From positions 56,899 through 104,826 of the forward strand of contig MHRF01000001.1 in the NCBI GenBank assembly GCA_001820875.1: a DNA stretch of 47,928 nt, written 5' to 3'. The DNA is from Candidatus Taylorbacteria bacterium RIFCSPHIGHO2_01_FULL_46_22b. Lineage in GTDB: Bacteria > Patescibacteriota > Minisyncoccia > Phycocordibacterales > DSPV01. The first letter of the stretch is position 1; every line of letters starts with the position of its first letter. Below the pieces are notes generated by a model. It was not told where the DNA came from. It was given only the letters and a program-made list of their open reading frames with translations, and ran no database searches. Shown one piece after another: positions 41,122-47,928 of this stretch. The position numbers and the translations under genes were made by a program.

Positions 41122-42690
41122 TTATTGGGTTACCGCAGTATTTCCGTATTGCTGCGTGCACGATCCGTTCTGGAATACCGGTCCTGCAACCACCCTATAG
41201 TTGGAAGCGGGATTTTTTATGGCAACATGCACTTCTCCGTTTAGATCGGTAACTGCACTTGCGCAATTATCAGCCTGTGCATTTGTCCCACTTTGCCCGT
41301 CGATCCACATATCAAGCCATGTAGTAGTTCCTGAAGGAAATCCTGTATGACATGGCCCATTTTGGGGAGTGTTTCCGTCTCCACAGGTATCTTCAACAAT
41401 GAAGTATCGGCGGACGTTCGGAATATAGAATTTGGTACCGGCAGGATAATCGAGTATATCTTGCCCACTGATAATCGAATGCCCTACAGCAATCGTAATT
41501 GGATCAGCATACGTACCCGTGCCTCCGGCTTTTTGATGGATAATCGGATGTGAAATATCAGCACTTCCGGGAGGAGTGTTGTCATAATACGTGTACGCAG
41601 TGGTATACGCGTTCAAGTAGATCTCACCTACTTGCGGAGAGGGCGGAGGAGTCGAGGTACCACTTAATCCGGTGATGATAAAGCTTGAAACAGCGAGGGC
41701 ATTGCTTCGATTCCCGAGCACATCGGTAACTCGTATGGTGCAGTTTGAATGCGTTCCGACTGCGAGCGTGGAAAAGACAATGGTGTTATTTCCAGAAATC
41801 GCAGAAGAAGTTCCGCTCGTACAATCTCCAGCATAGGTGATAGTTCCTTTTTCGGTCGATTTGAATGTGTAACTCGGAGTGGTATTTGTTCCCGTCAGAG
41901 GAACTGCCGTTATCTGTGAAAGGACAGGTGCTGTGTTATCAAGCACCACAGAAACGGTAATTGTTCCGCTCGTATTTCCTGCTGTATCACGCGCCTGAAC
42001 GTGCAGATAATATGTTCCGGTTCCTGTGGAACGAGTCGCTGTCGTTACCGAACTGAAGCTTCCGCTCGGAGAAGAGTTAGAAGTAGTGTCTATCAAGAAT
42101 CGGAAAGTCGCACCGCTCTCTGAATTCCAACTCCATGTTTTACTTTTGCGGACAGTGATGTCATTCGAAAGTCCGCTGATAACCGGTGGAGTGGTATCGG
42201 ATGGATTTGTCGGGACTGTCGTGGTTGCACGTGGTTTTTTATATTGAGAGAATCTCTTTTGCAATTCAGTAGTCTGCTCAAACGCCGCATTGACTCGTGC
42301 CTGAAGCGTTTCAAGGGAAACAGCCGCAGTTGTTGTCGGTTCGGATGCCACTACGTTACTTGAAACTGCTGCTGGAGTATTAGCCACTAATAATGCATTC
42401 GCTTGTGTTCGAGACATGGGGCCAAAATATCCGCTGACAGGATTGATATCGTACTTCTGCTGGAACGCCCGCACACCTCTATAGGTCAGCGAGTAAAAAT
42501 TTCCGTTAATGGGACCGCTGTACACTTCCTGCTCGGTAAGAAACTCCTGCAATTGTCTCACCTGATCGCTGTCTTGCATGCCCCAACTTAGATTGCGCTC
42601 AAAGGAGAAATCGGCTGCATAAACTGTAGTAGTAACTAAACTAGTTAAGAGAATAAACGTCACTAGAACACTTTTATATTTATTTGTCAT
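41122..42690 (-). CDS. Secreted peptidoglycan-binding protein with barrel-like C-terminus
   Basis: 522 residues from the ATG at 42690. Signal peptide (VLVTFILLTSLVTTTVYAA). Peptidoglycan-binding domain at about 35-100: LSWGMQDSDQVRQLQEFLTEQEVYSGPINGNF, related to that at the end of the 2063-residue protein. A Thr/Pro linker, then two Ig-like modules (DTTPPVISGLSNDITVRKSK; DNTAPVLSQITAVPLTGTNTTPSYTF). The last 160 residues (YTTAYTYYDNTPPGSADISHPII, GTKFYIPNVRRYFIVEDTCGDGN, TWLDMWIDGQSGTN) resemble a double-psi barrel of the 3D/RlpA/expansin kind. It may act on wall glycans. Confidence 0.82.
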   Translation of the reverse strand: MTNKYKSVLVTFILLTSLVTTTVYAADFSFERNLSWGMQDSDQVRQLQEFLTEQEVYSGPINGNFYSLTYRGVRAFQQKYDINPVSGYFGPMSRTQANALLVANTPAAVSSNVVASEPTTTAAVSLETLQARVNAAFEQTTELQKRFSQYKKPRATTTVPTNPSDTTPPVISGLSNDITVRKSKTWSWNSESGATFRFLIDTTSNSSPSGSFSSVTTATRSTGTGTYYLHVQARDTAGNTSGTITVSVVLDNTAPVLSQITAVPLTGTNTTPSYTFKSTEKGTITYAGDCTSGTSSAISGNNTIVFSTLAVGTHSNCTIRVTDVLGNRSNALAVSSFIITGLSGTSTPPPSPQVGEIYLNAYTTAYTYYDNTPPGSADISHPIIHQKAGGTGTYADPITIAVGHSIISGQDILDYPAGTKFYIPNVRRYFIVEDTCGDGNTPQNGPCHTGFPSGTTTWLDMWIDGQSGTNAQADNCASAVTDLNGEVHVAIKNPASNYRVVAGPVFQNGSCTQQYGNTAVTQ

Positions 42691-42853
42691 GTAATGAGTT
42701 AACGATCTTGCTAACAAAGATGGCCAATATAATGCTAATTACCCTTCTCTCATAGTGAAGACTGTTGTATCGAGGAGTCCTTACAAGAAAGGAGCTTAGA
42801 GCGATATTAGCGGCTTAAAGCCAAAAGTAAAGATTGACTAATCTCGATTCGGT
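42691..42853. other. Leader of the peptidoglycan-binding gene
   Basis: 163 bp without a gene. On the minus strand it carries a pyrimidine-rich stretch and inverted parts such as GGCTTTAAGCC (about 42814-42824). No promoter with good spacing was found. The flank at 42854 begins structured repeat copy C. Confidence 0.4.
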
Positions 42854-43055
42854 GCGCCCTAAGAGACTCGCTGACTACATCGGCAGGTGAGTTTCGACCT
42901 CGCCTCCCTTCGGTCGCGAGGTAACGAAACTCCTTTCGAGTCTCTTACGGAAGCACGCAGGTGCTTCCTAGGTCGCATTTCTCGCTTCGTGCCACAAAGG
43001 GGTACTTCTTGTTTTCTAATTCCCTCTGGTCATAAGAAAACAAAGTTGCTCGTAT
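42854..43055 (-). repeat. tRNA-linked structured repeat, copy C (second at tRNA-Val)
   Basis: Begins on the plus strand with GCGCCCTAAGAGACTCG, a copy of the tRNA-Val 3' end; a longer 24-bp stretch around it recurs at 43195-43218. The fold keeps the plan but not the core: P0 GGAAGCAC-ctgc-GTGCTTCC (tRNA sense, about 42951-42970), P1 GTAAGAGACTCG with CGAGTCTCTTA, a different P2 (GAGTTTCG..ACCTCGC with GCGAGGT..CGAAACTC), and a weak P3 with TGTA in its loop. A TTGTTTTCT/AGAAAACAA hairpin fills the rest. Confidence 0.7.
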
Positions 43056-43200
43056 GCGCCCTAAGAGACTCGAACCTTACAGGTTCAGTAACCCAATTGG
43101 ATTTTCTGTTCGCAGAAGCTCCAGAAAATGCTCAATCGGGCTTCGAGTCTCTTACGCATCGTGCATAGGCACGATGCTTGGGCACACCTCGAAAATTCGG
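43056..43200 (-). repeat. tRNA-linked structured repeat, copy B (first at tRNA-Val)
   Basis: Directly 3' of tRNA-Val. P0 GCATCGTGC-atag-GCACGATGC (43156-43177), P1 TAAGAGACTCGAA against TTCGAGTCTCTTA, P3 GAACC-TTACA-GGTTC (43072-43086), P2 arms CCCAATTG and CAATCGGG. One P2 pair is A-C on the plus strand but G-U in the tRNA-sense RNA. The unit ends (tRNA sense) with the tRNA-Val 3' end CGAGTCTCTTAGGGCGC. Confidence 0.85.
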
Positions 43201-43273
43201 TGCGCCCTAAGAGACTCGAACTCCTGACCTTCCCCGTGTAAAGGGGCTGCTCTACCAACTGAGCTAAGGGCGC
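43201..43273 (-). tRNA. tRNA-Val (anticodon TAC)
   Basis: Acceptor GCGCCCT/AGGGCGC, D-arm GCTCAGTTGGTAGAGC, anticodon loop TTTACAC (anticodon TAC, reads GTA and probably other GTN), T-loop TTCGAGT, discriminator A at 43201. No encoded CCA. Its 3' end is copied twice in the 350 bp downstream. Confidence 0.94.
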
Positions 43274-43281
43274 GCATGCTC

Positions 43282-43310
43282 ACAATAAATGGTATTGGGT
43301 CTTAAGGCAA
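43282..43310 (-). promoter_or_regulatory. Promoter of tRNA-Val
   Basis: TTGCCT (43310-43305) and TATTGT (43287-43282) on the minus strand, 17 bp apart; transcription would start at or a few bases before the mature tRNA 5' end and would run on into the structured repeats. Confidence 0.5.
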
Positions 43311-43347
43311 GTCTAGTAAACCCACCGTATCTCTCTTTTTGCCGTGC

Positions 43348-43475
43348 TATACTAATATCCGTAGATTATTCGCCTAAGAATATACTATGTTGGGAGCGCA
43401 TTAATTTACTCGACAGAGAGACACTCGTTGCCTCTTTGTCGAAATGAAAACCCGCCCCTTTGGGCGGTTTTTCAT
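43348..43475 (+). ncRNA. Candidate leader RNA or small RNA ending in a terminator
   Basis: A TATACT box (43348-43353) is followed by about 120 nt with a near-perfect hairpin CGACAGAGAG/CTCTTTGTCG (43411-43441) and then an intrinsic terminator (CCGCCC/GGGCGG at 43452-43467 plus T5). The terminator stops 16-18 bp before the ATG of the ATP-grasp gene, so this is either an attenuating leader or a separate small RNA. No -35 with good spacing, so the promoter is weakly supported. Confidence 0.4.
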
Positions 43476-43490
43476 ATAGAATTAGACATT

Positions 43491-44690
43491 ATGCACAGAC
43501 CCCCTGAACCAGAGGCAAAGTATGGCAGCGTCAAATGCGTTTTTTGCGGAGACAGTCCGGTCTCCCATATTTCTTCCTACATCAATGAGACACTTCTCAT
43601 TTTGTTTCATGCGGCAGTTTCTAAGATAGGTTTAGAAAGAATAGTCAGGTGGATTGATCCAGTTACAGAATTTTCCGCACGAAGTTTTATAAAAATATCA
43701 CGTTTGTTTTCACTCATTACGATAAGTGAAAACCCCGAAACTATCGCTTCCCTGCGCTCTCGCCTCATCTTTGACGAAGCCGTGCGACGCAATATTCCCA
43801 TCCATCACTTTTTTTTTATGGGGAAACCAGTTGATTGGTTTGAAGCGTATGTAAGAGGCCGGTGGCACTGTTTCCCCAGCATCCCCTTACCGCCCGAACT
43901 CGCACGCGATCCTTTTGAATTGATAGATGATAAATATCGTCTGAAACAAGAACTCGCAAAAGCCCGAATAGCAGTTCCTATCTCTTTTTCAGCAACGACT
44001 ATATCTTCCGCAGTGAATGCGTTCAAAAAAATTGCCGCGCCAGTTATCGTCAAACCGCGCACGGGTTCGCGAGGGCGACATACCACAGTCTTTATCACTA
44101 AAGAAAAAGAGTTGATAGAAGCGTTCCGCTGTGCCCGAAAACTAAATCAATTTGTGTTGATTGAAGAATATCTCACCGGTAGCGTCTGCCGTGCAACACT
44201 CGTAAACGGAACACTGCGCGGGTTTCTCAAGGGAGATTCCCCATACGTAATTGGCAACGGCACTTCATCAATACAAGAACTCATCGCGGAGAAAAACAAA
44301 ACTCGACATAGCCGAGTCGCAGAAGTGTTGATCCGACCCGAACTTACTATGTTTACTAGACGCCAAGGATATGAACTCGACGATGTTCTTCCGAAAGGCA
44401 CCGTACTTCCTGTTCTCTCCCGCACTGGACGACTCTTTGGAGGCAGTACTCGGGAAATGTGTTCAGAAATTCATTCGAAACTTGTCGAAAAACTGGAACA
44501 AGCTGCGCGCGTTGCAGGTGGCACTGTTATTGGTTTTGATGTGATAACCCCTGATCCAACAAAAGATCCCGACACAGTTCACTGGGGAATTATTGAAGGA
44601 AACAGCGTTCCATTTATTGATCTGCACGATTTTGCGCTTGAAGGCAAGCCAGCCAATGTCGCCCAGTATATTTGGGATTTGTGGAAATAG
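43491..44690 (+). CDS. ATP-grasp ligase related to cyanophycin synthetase
   Basis: 399 residues from the ATG at 43491 (an upstream start at 43428 would run through the terminator). An unrecognised N-terminal part with KCVFCGDSP; ATP-grasp from about 160: DDKYRLKQELAKARIAVP, APVIVKPRTGSRGRHTTVFI (first ATP lysine), FVLIEEYLTGSVCRATLVNGTLRGFLKGDSPYVIGNGTSSIQELI (matches the cyanophycin synthetase ATP-grasp). The end GTVIGFDVITPDP and WGIIEGNSVPFIDLHDFALEG carry the metal-binding acidic and asparagine residues. No Mur-ligase half is fused. It probably joins an amino acid or small acid to a carboxylate; substrates unknown. Confidence 0.82.
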   Translation: MHRPPEPEAKYGSVKCVFCGDSPVSHISSYINETLLILFHAAVSKIGLERIVRWIDPVTEFSARSFIKISRLFSLITISENPETIASLRSRLIFDEAVRRNIPIHHFFFMGKPVDWFEAYVRGRWHCFPSIPLPPELARDPFELIDDKYRLKQELAKARIAVPISFSATTISSAVNAFKKIAAPVIVKPRTGSRGRHTTVFITKEKELIEAFRCARKLNQFVLIEEYLTGSVCRATLVNGTLRGFLKGDSPYVIGNGTSSIQELIAEKNKTRHSRVAEVLIRPELTMFTRRQGYELDDVLPKGTVLPVLSRTGRLFGGSTREMCSEIHSKLVEKLEQAARVAGGTVIGFDVITPDPTKDPDTVHWGIIEGNSVPFIDLHDFALEGKPANVAQYIWDLWK

Positions 44691-44707
44691 GTTTCTGAAT
44701 CTAAGAA

Positions 44708-45565
44708 CTATTGAGAATCGGGTACGTGTTCCGAATACGACCCTCGCTTTTCATCAGGCAATAGAGCTGCAAGAGAGCGCATCAAAATCTCGGACTGTTC
44801 TCGAAGAGAACTAGAAAGTTGTTTGAATCTCGCAACCTCTTCTGCAGACAGTTTTTCTCCGTTTCTTCGCTTATCAAAAATTTCTTGATACTCCCCTATT
44901 CCTTTGATAGAGGTAAGTTCAATCGGTTTCCCGATTAACACATCCACATCAGGGCGTTCGCGAATCTTATCCAACATATTCTTTCCGACAAGAAAGGGTT
45001 CTTTTGATTTCATATCCACCGCGACAGGAAGAAGCACTGCATCAGCTATTTGTGACAAATAGACTGCACCAACACCACCCCGAGTTAATCCTCCCGTCTC
45101 TGAGGGATTATGCGCAGATACCACAATTTCTTTTCCGCTTTCCATAGCATCCCGCATCGCGACGAAATTATTAGGATTGAACCGAGCATCTTTTCCTCCC
45201 ACTCTCTTTTTATAATCAATGGGGAAAAAATTTTCCTTGCCCGCAACAGTGATACTTGCATTACCCATAGGGTCTTCAAAAAAATGGTGGTGCGTCGAAA
45301 CATCCGATATGGCCATATCAAAATCAGACCCAAGTGTCTTAACCACCAAAGGGATGTCCAAATCTGATATATGGGTCGTAGCAACAACCACCTTTCGATC
45401 TGGTGGCAAAATTTCTAAGTTTTCTCTACCCGAAACAGAAATCTCACCAATGAGCGGTCGGATATTCACTTCAAGTGCGAGAAGCAACCGCTTCGGAGTT
45501 CCTTTCTTCTCCTTTTTGTGTTCAGAGTTATTTGGAAGAGAAGCGGGATATTGTTCGGAATTCAT
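44708..45565 (-). CDS. PlsC-type 1-acylglycerol-phosphate acyltransferase-like protein
   Basis: 285 residues. The catalytic HX4D is in ATTHISDLDIPLV. NPSETGGLTRGGVGAVYLSQIADAVLLPVAVD corresponds to the later family blocks, with an N-P-S-E-T-G motif in place of the usual FPEGTRS. No obvious transmembrane segment; the N-terminal 25 residues are hydrophilic. Patescibacteria often lack full lipid synthesis, so it may remodel scavenged lipid; that is inference. Convergent with the ATP-grasp gene and 34 bp downstream of the PH-domain gene, so probably in one operon with it. Confidence 0.75.
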   Translation of the reverse strand: MNSEQYPASLPNNSEHKKEKKGTPKRLLLALEVNIRPLIGEISVSGRENLEILPPDRKVVVATTHISDLDIPLVVKTLGSDFDMAISDVSTHHHFFEDPMGNASITVAGKENFFPIDYKKRVGGKDARFNPNNFVAMRDAMESGKEIVVSAHNPSETGGLTRGGVGAVYLSQIADAVLLPVAVDMKSKEPFLVGKNMLDKIRERPDVDVLIGKPIELTSIKGIGEYQEIFDKRRNGEKLSAEEVARFKQLSSSLREQSEILMRSLAALLPDEKRGSYSEHVPDSQ

Positions 45566-45599
45566 CTTCTGTTTTAGTGTGATACCCTCTTTGAAAAAT

Positions 45600-46136
45600 C
45601 TAGATACCTTGTGTCCTCGACTGACGTGCTCGCTGGATCAATTCGTCTCGAAGTTGTTCAGCAATATCTTTGGAAACTGCGGGAAGTCTTCCTTCTGCAC
45701 CAGCCCCCATTACCCCATGACGCGACACGGTGGCACTTGCGCCTGCTGTCTGAACATTAATATCAGAAAGTCCGAGAAGACGAGCTAAAATCCCTCGATA
45801 GATATCAACATTTTGAATCCGGTCGTACGGGATGGTGACATATTTCTTGTAAATAACCCCCGACTCCTTGCGGAAACCTGACTCAATAAGTTCGTAACGG
45901 TAATAATGATAGGTAAGCTTGGCCCAGATAAAACAAAGGATGAGAAACGCCGGAATAATCACCCACAACCAGTTCAAAAAACCGAAAGACATCTCAACTG
46001 TATTGTCCTCTACTGCATCACTAACCCCTCCTAAAAAAGCCGACAACCAAACGCTCAAAATTACGATTGGGATAAACGAACGCAAAACAAAACTGAAGAA
46101 GAAAAACCATACTGACTTGGGATCAAGTTGTTTCAT
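45600..46136 (-). CDS. Membrane protein with bacterial PH (YdbS-like) domain
   Basis: 178 residues. Two helices (about 10-35 and 52-74), then a bPH2 domain: YHYYRYELIESGFRKESGVIYKKYVTIPYDRIQNVDIYRGILARLLGLSDINVQTAG, the standard YdbS core. A basic helix ends it. Role unknown; such domains are found in small membrane proteins of stress and envelope functions. Confidence 0.85.
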   Translation of the reverse strand: MKQLDPKSVWFFFFSFVLRSFIPIVILSVWLSAFLGGVSDAVEDNTVEMSFGFLNWLWVIIPAFLILCFIWAKLTYHYYRYELIESGFRKESGVIYKKYVTIPYDRIQNVDIYRGILARLLGLSDINVQTAGASATVSRHGVMGAGAEGRLPAVSKDIAEQLRDELIQRARQSRTQGI

Positions 46137-46200
46137 ATAAATATATAAAAATGGTATAGAGAGACCGCCGACCTTCCTTATTATACATCATGTAGAAAAA

Positions 46201-46275
46201 CTCGGTAGGAATCGAGGCTTACAGCTTCAGTATCCCGATTGAGCTTATTTAGATATCAAGCCTGAGGCTGCTAGG
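46201..46275 (-). repeat. tRNA-linked structured repeat, truncated copy F
   Basis: CTCGGTAGGAATCGA (P1 strand), P3 GAGGC-TTACA-GCTTC, then AGTATCCCGATTG, after which the sequence leaves the consensus. No P0 and no second P1 strand. No tRNA gene is next to it. It lies just past the stop of the orphan gene at 46.3-47.1 kb. Confidence 0.7.
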
Positions 46276-46281
46276 TCGGGG

Positions 46282-47136
46282 TCAAATTCTAGGAATTTCT
46301 CTTAAAAATGTTTCTCCAAAAAAAGTATGCGCGATTTGAGCTTGGTTTTTAGCTCCATTTTCATCTGGAATATTTACAGTGGTGCTTATAAGACGTGCAA
46401 GTTTAAGATCAACCGGTGTATTTGTTCTCCATTCTTTTAGAATTTTTGCATCTCTAGGATCTTCATTAATCTGCAACAACTGATATCCAACTTCTATCAA
46501 ATCTTTTGCTTGATAAACGATTATATATCCATTGTCATAAATAATACGGTCTTGAGAAAACGCACAAACCCCGAGACCACCGGCACCAACTGTTCCTGAG
46601 CGTATTGCCTTCTCAAGAGATTCTCCAGATATCGCATGCACCAACAAACTATCCGATTCTATTGGTCTGTATACTCCGTTTCCAATCACACAATTAAAGA
46701 TCCCATCTTTTGAATGTGTTTCATAATAGCTATTAGGTACTTTCAGTAGATCTCTCTTAACTTGCTCCCCTCTTTTCTCAAGTTGAGAAGTATAATAAGT
46801 ATCTTGTTCTAATGTACTTACCATATCGGCTACATATTTAACACTCCACTCTTCAAACCCAAACTTTTCTTTTTGAAACTCATTTTCTTGGCTATATACA
46901 AATTGCAAATATCTATTCCAACCATCGATATCATTGGACAAATTATTTTTAGATATGGTATCTGGAGACAGATTACTAAATTCTCTCTCCCACATTTTAC
47001 TTAAAAAACTCTTTCTTTGCTCTCTTGCATGCTCAATAGCTTCGGTACGATTTAAGTTTGGAATATTGGAAATAAACCCCTCAATATCTATTGGATGTTG
47101 CTCACCATATTTAAACTGTGGCGATGTTTCTGACAT
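46282..47136 (-). CDS. AT-rich orphan protein between repeat copies
   Basis: 284 residues, soluble, no signal peptide. The base composition is visibly richer in A and T than its neighbours. N-terminal half: helical and charged (ANTIL-like start MSETSPQFKYGEQHPIDIEGF, LNRTEAIEHAREQRKSFLSKMWEREFSNL). The C-terminal half has LLVHAISGESLEKAIRSGTVGAGGLGVCAFSQDRIIYDNGYIIVYQAKDLIEVG, which loosely recalls the H-x-T...Y-type beta-strand order of ADP-ribosyltransferase-like folds, but I cannot confirm it. It sits between copy F and copies D/E, suggesting transfer. Function unknown. Confidence 0.6.
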   Translation of the reverse strand: MSETSPQFKYGEQHPIDIEGFISNIPNLNRTEAIEHAREQRKSFLSKMWEREFSNLSPDTISKNNLSNDIDGWNRYLQFVYSQENEFQKEKFGFEEWSVKYVADMVSTLEQDTYYTSQLEKRGEQVKRDLLKVPNSYYETHSKDGIFNCVIGNGVYRPIESDSLLVHAISGESLEKAIRSGTVGAGGLGVCAFSQDRIIYDNGYIIVYQAKDLIEVGYQLLQINEDPRDAKILKEWRTNTPVDLKLARLISTTVNIPDENGAKNQAQIAHTFFGETFLREIPRI

Positions 47137-47201
47137 TATCTAATTCTAGCTCGTAACGGATAATTTGCGTAATTATGACCACCTCGGTCTATCTCACTAG
47201 C

Positions 47202-47325
47202 GTGTGCCCTCGGTAGGAATCTCTCCCTACGGGAGCAGTATCCCGATTGGTTATTTTATTTCGCTTCGCTCATAAAATAAGCTCAATCGGGCTTCGATTC
47301 CTACACGCAAGCACGCGGGTGCGTC
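47202..47325 (-). repeat. tRNA-linked structured repeat, copy D
   Basis: GTGTGCCCTCGGTAGGAATC start, P3 CTCCC-tac-GGGAG, AGTATCCCGATTGG, inner stem TTATTTTAT/ATAAAATAA, GCTCAATCGGG, CTTCGATTCCTAC (P1), then a degraded P0. The inner P2 stem differs from A and E yet still pairs. The tRNA whose 3' end it copies (ATTCCTACCGAGGGC) is not in the window. Confidence 0.8.
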
Positions 47326-47458
47326 CTTGTAGGAAATACATATCGACCCTTACAGGGTCAGTATCCCAATTGGTTTTTCTTTTCGCGAAAACGCTCAAGA
47401 AAAAGCTCAATCGGGCTTCGATTCCTACACGCAAGCACGCAGGTGCTTGCTCGAGGGC
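47326..47458 (-). repeat. tRNA-linked structured repeat, copy E
   Basis: In tandem after D. P1 GTAGGAA..TCGA against TCGATTCCTAC, P3 GACCC-TTACA-GGGTC (compensatory change against A, B and D), P2 CCCAATTG/CAATCGGG held by a G-U only in the minus-strand RNA, inner stem TTTTTCTT/AAGAAAAA, and P0 CAAGCAC-gcag-GTGCTTG. No adjacent tRNA. Confidence 0.82.
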
Positions 47459-47863
47459 AAAAATCTCCCTTCGCTCTATTTTTGCCCATAAAGGAATTGA
47501 ATTGGAACGGAATACTCCGAAATATCCGAGAGATTAAAGACCTTTTGACGGTCGTCCTCCCGGAGGCAGGCATAATTCCGGACTTTTCAACCATTTATGC
47601 CTAAACACATGGAACCTGCCTTTTACAACCATCATTTTAGCAGAAAAATATGGATCATTCCAGACCTCATCGGCTCCCAATTAAACGCCCCGATTGTTGC
47701 CACGTGTGTGCCCTTGTGGCGAGCTTTGTGCCAAGAGTAGGAGCTTTGCACCAATTGAGACACTGACGAGCCGTAAAACCAAATTTGAGAGCGTGGGACG
47801 ATTTGCTTAACTTATGTAATGTTAAGCAAATTATGCCGAGTCATATTTGCTTAACAAAACTTC
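47459..47863. other. Non-coding flank at the window end
   Basis: About 400 bp with no supported gene. One inverted repeat stands out: ATTTGCTTAAC and GTTAAGCAAAT around 47809-47836, with a third half-site ATTTGCTTAAC at 47845-47855; it could be an operator. Other short inverted parts occur near 47570-47600. Confidence 0.4.
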
Positions 47864-47928
47864 TTATCCAAACACGAGCACTTTATCCGACTCTTCAACC
47901 ATCTTGAGTAAATCTGTCATGGTAGAAA
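47864..47928 (-). CDS. 3' end of a gene cut by the window edge
   Basis: Minus-strand frame entering from the right edge and ending MTDLLKMVEESDKVLVFG then TAA at 47864-47866. The amphipathic helix followed by a hydrophobic strand is protein-like, but only about 20 codons are visible, so this may be chance. Confidence 0.3.
   Translation of the reverse strand, partial: STMTDLLKMVEESDKVLVFG

Noticed and set aside
42854-43200. CRISPR array or tRNA pseudogene cluster
   Set aside because: Repeat spacing and lengths are irregular, no cas genes are present, and only the 3' part of the tRNA is copied, inside a larger conserved fold.

Overview
The window looks like a piece of a Patescibacteria (Candidate Phyla Radiation) genome, probably Parcubacteria-like. 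The reasons are compact single-copy housekeeping genes, secE-nusG-rplK with no rplA behind it, several SipW/TasA-type surface proteins, a giant Ig-repeat wall-binding protein, DsbA-VKOR oxidative folding, and a diversity-generating retroelement (DGR). This assignment is inference from gene content; no rRNA gene is present.

Layout. 0.2-6.3 kb: nucleotide and folate metabolism (CYTH protein, dcd, thyA; divergent folA; folD) around secE-nusG-rplK and a SIMPL protein. 6.3-12.3 kb: a MacB-type ABC export system (permease, ATPase, adaptor), a bactofilin-like membrane protein, and DsbA plus VKOR. 12.3-14.9 kb: a complete DGR with reverse transcriptase (RT), Avd, template repeat (TR) and target gene with variable repeat (VR). 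17 of 18 TR/VR differences fall at template adenines, and one of them has put a TAG stop inside the VR. 15.0-15.5 kb: a TrpR-like regulator flanked by two long palindromes whose 18-bp core occurs a third time inside the RT gene. 15.5-22.9 kb: tRNA-Arg, tRNA-His, tRNA-Leu, a second CYTH protein, maf, a corrinoid adenosyltransferase, acylphosphatase, rplS, an RluD-family pseudouridine synthase, a CAP-domain protein and small unknowns. 23.0-29.7 kb: a surface-fibre-like operon with an ER-type signal peptidase and four SipW/TasA-class exported proteins. 30.3-42.7 kb: a 2063-residue deacetylase/Ig/peptidoglycan-binding protein, a divergent deacetylase-glycosyltransferase fusion with a carbohydrate-binding-like partner, and a peptidoglycan-binding protein with a barrel-like C-terminus. 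42.8-47.9 kb: tRNA-Val, an ATP-grasp enzyme, a PlsC-type acyltransferase, a PH-domain protein, an AT-rich orphan gene and more repeats.

The most unusual signal is a family of structured repeats of roughly 120-200 bp in the 3' flanks of tRNA genes (tRNA-Arg, tRNA-Leu, two in tandem at tRNA-Val, and tRNA-less copies at 46.2 and 47.2-47.5 kb). Each can fold as a leading hairpin (P0) followed by a three-way junction (P1-P3). P0 and P3 change sequence but keep pairing. P1 copies the T-arm of the neighbouring tRNA and its complement. Some pairs survive only as G-U in the tRNA-sense strand, which points to an RNA function.

The window as a whole combines a large investment in an oxidised, disulfide-bonded, carbohydrate-modifying cell surface with a DGR for protein diversification and a small palindrome-binding regulator that may control it.
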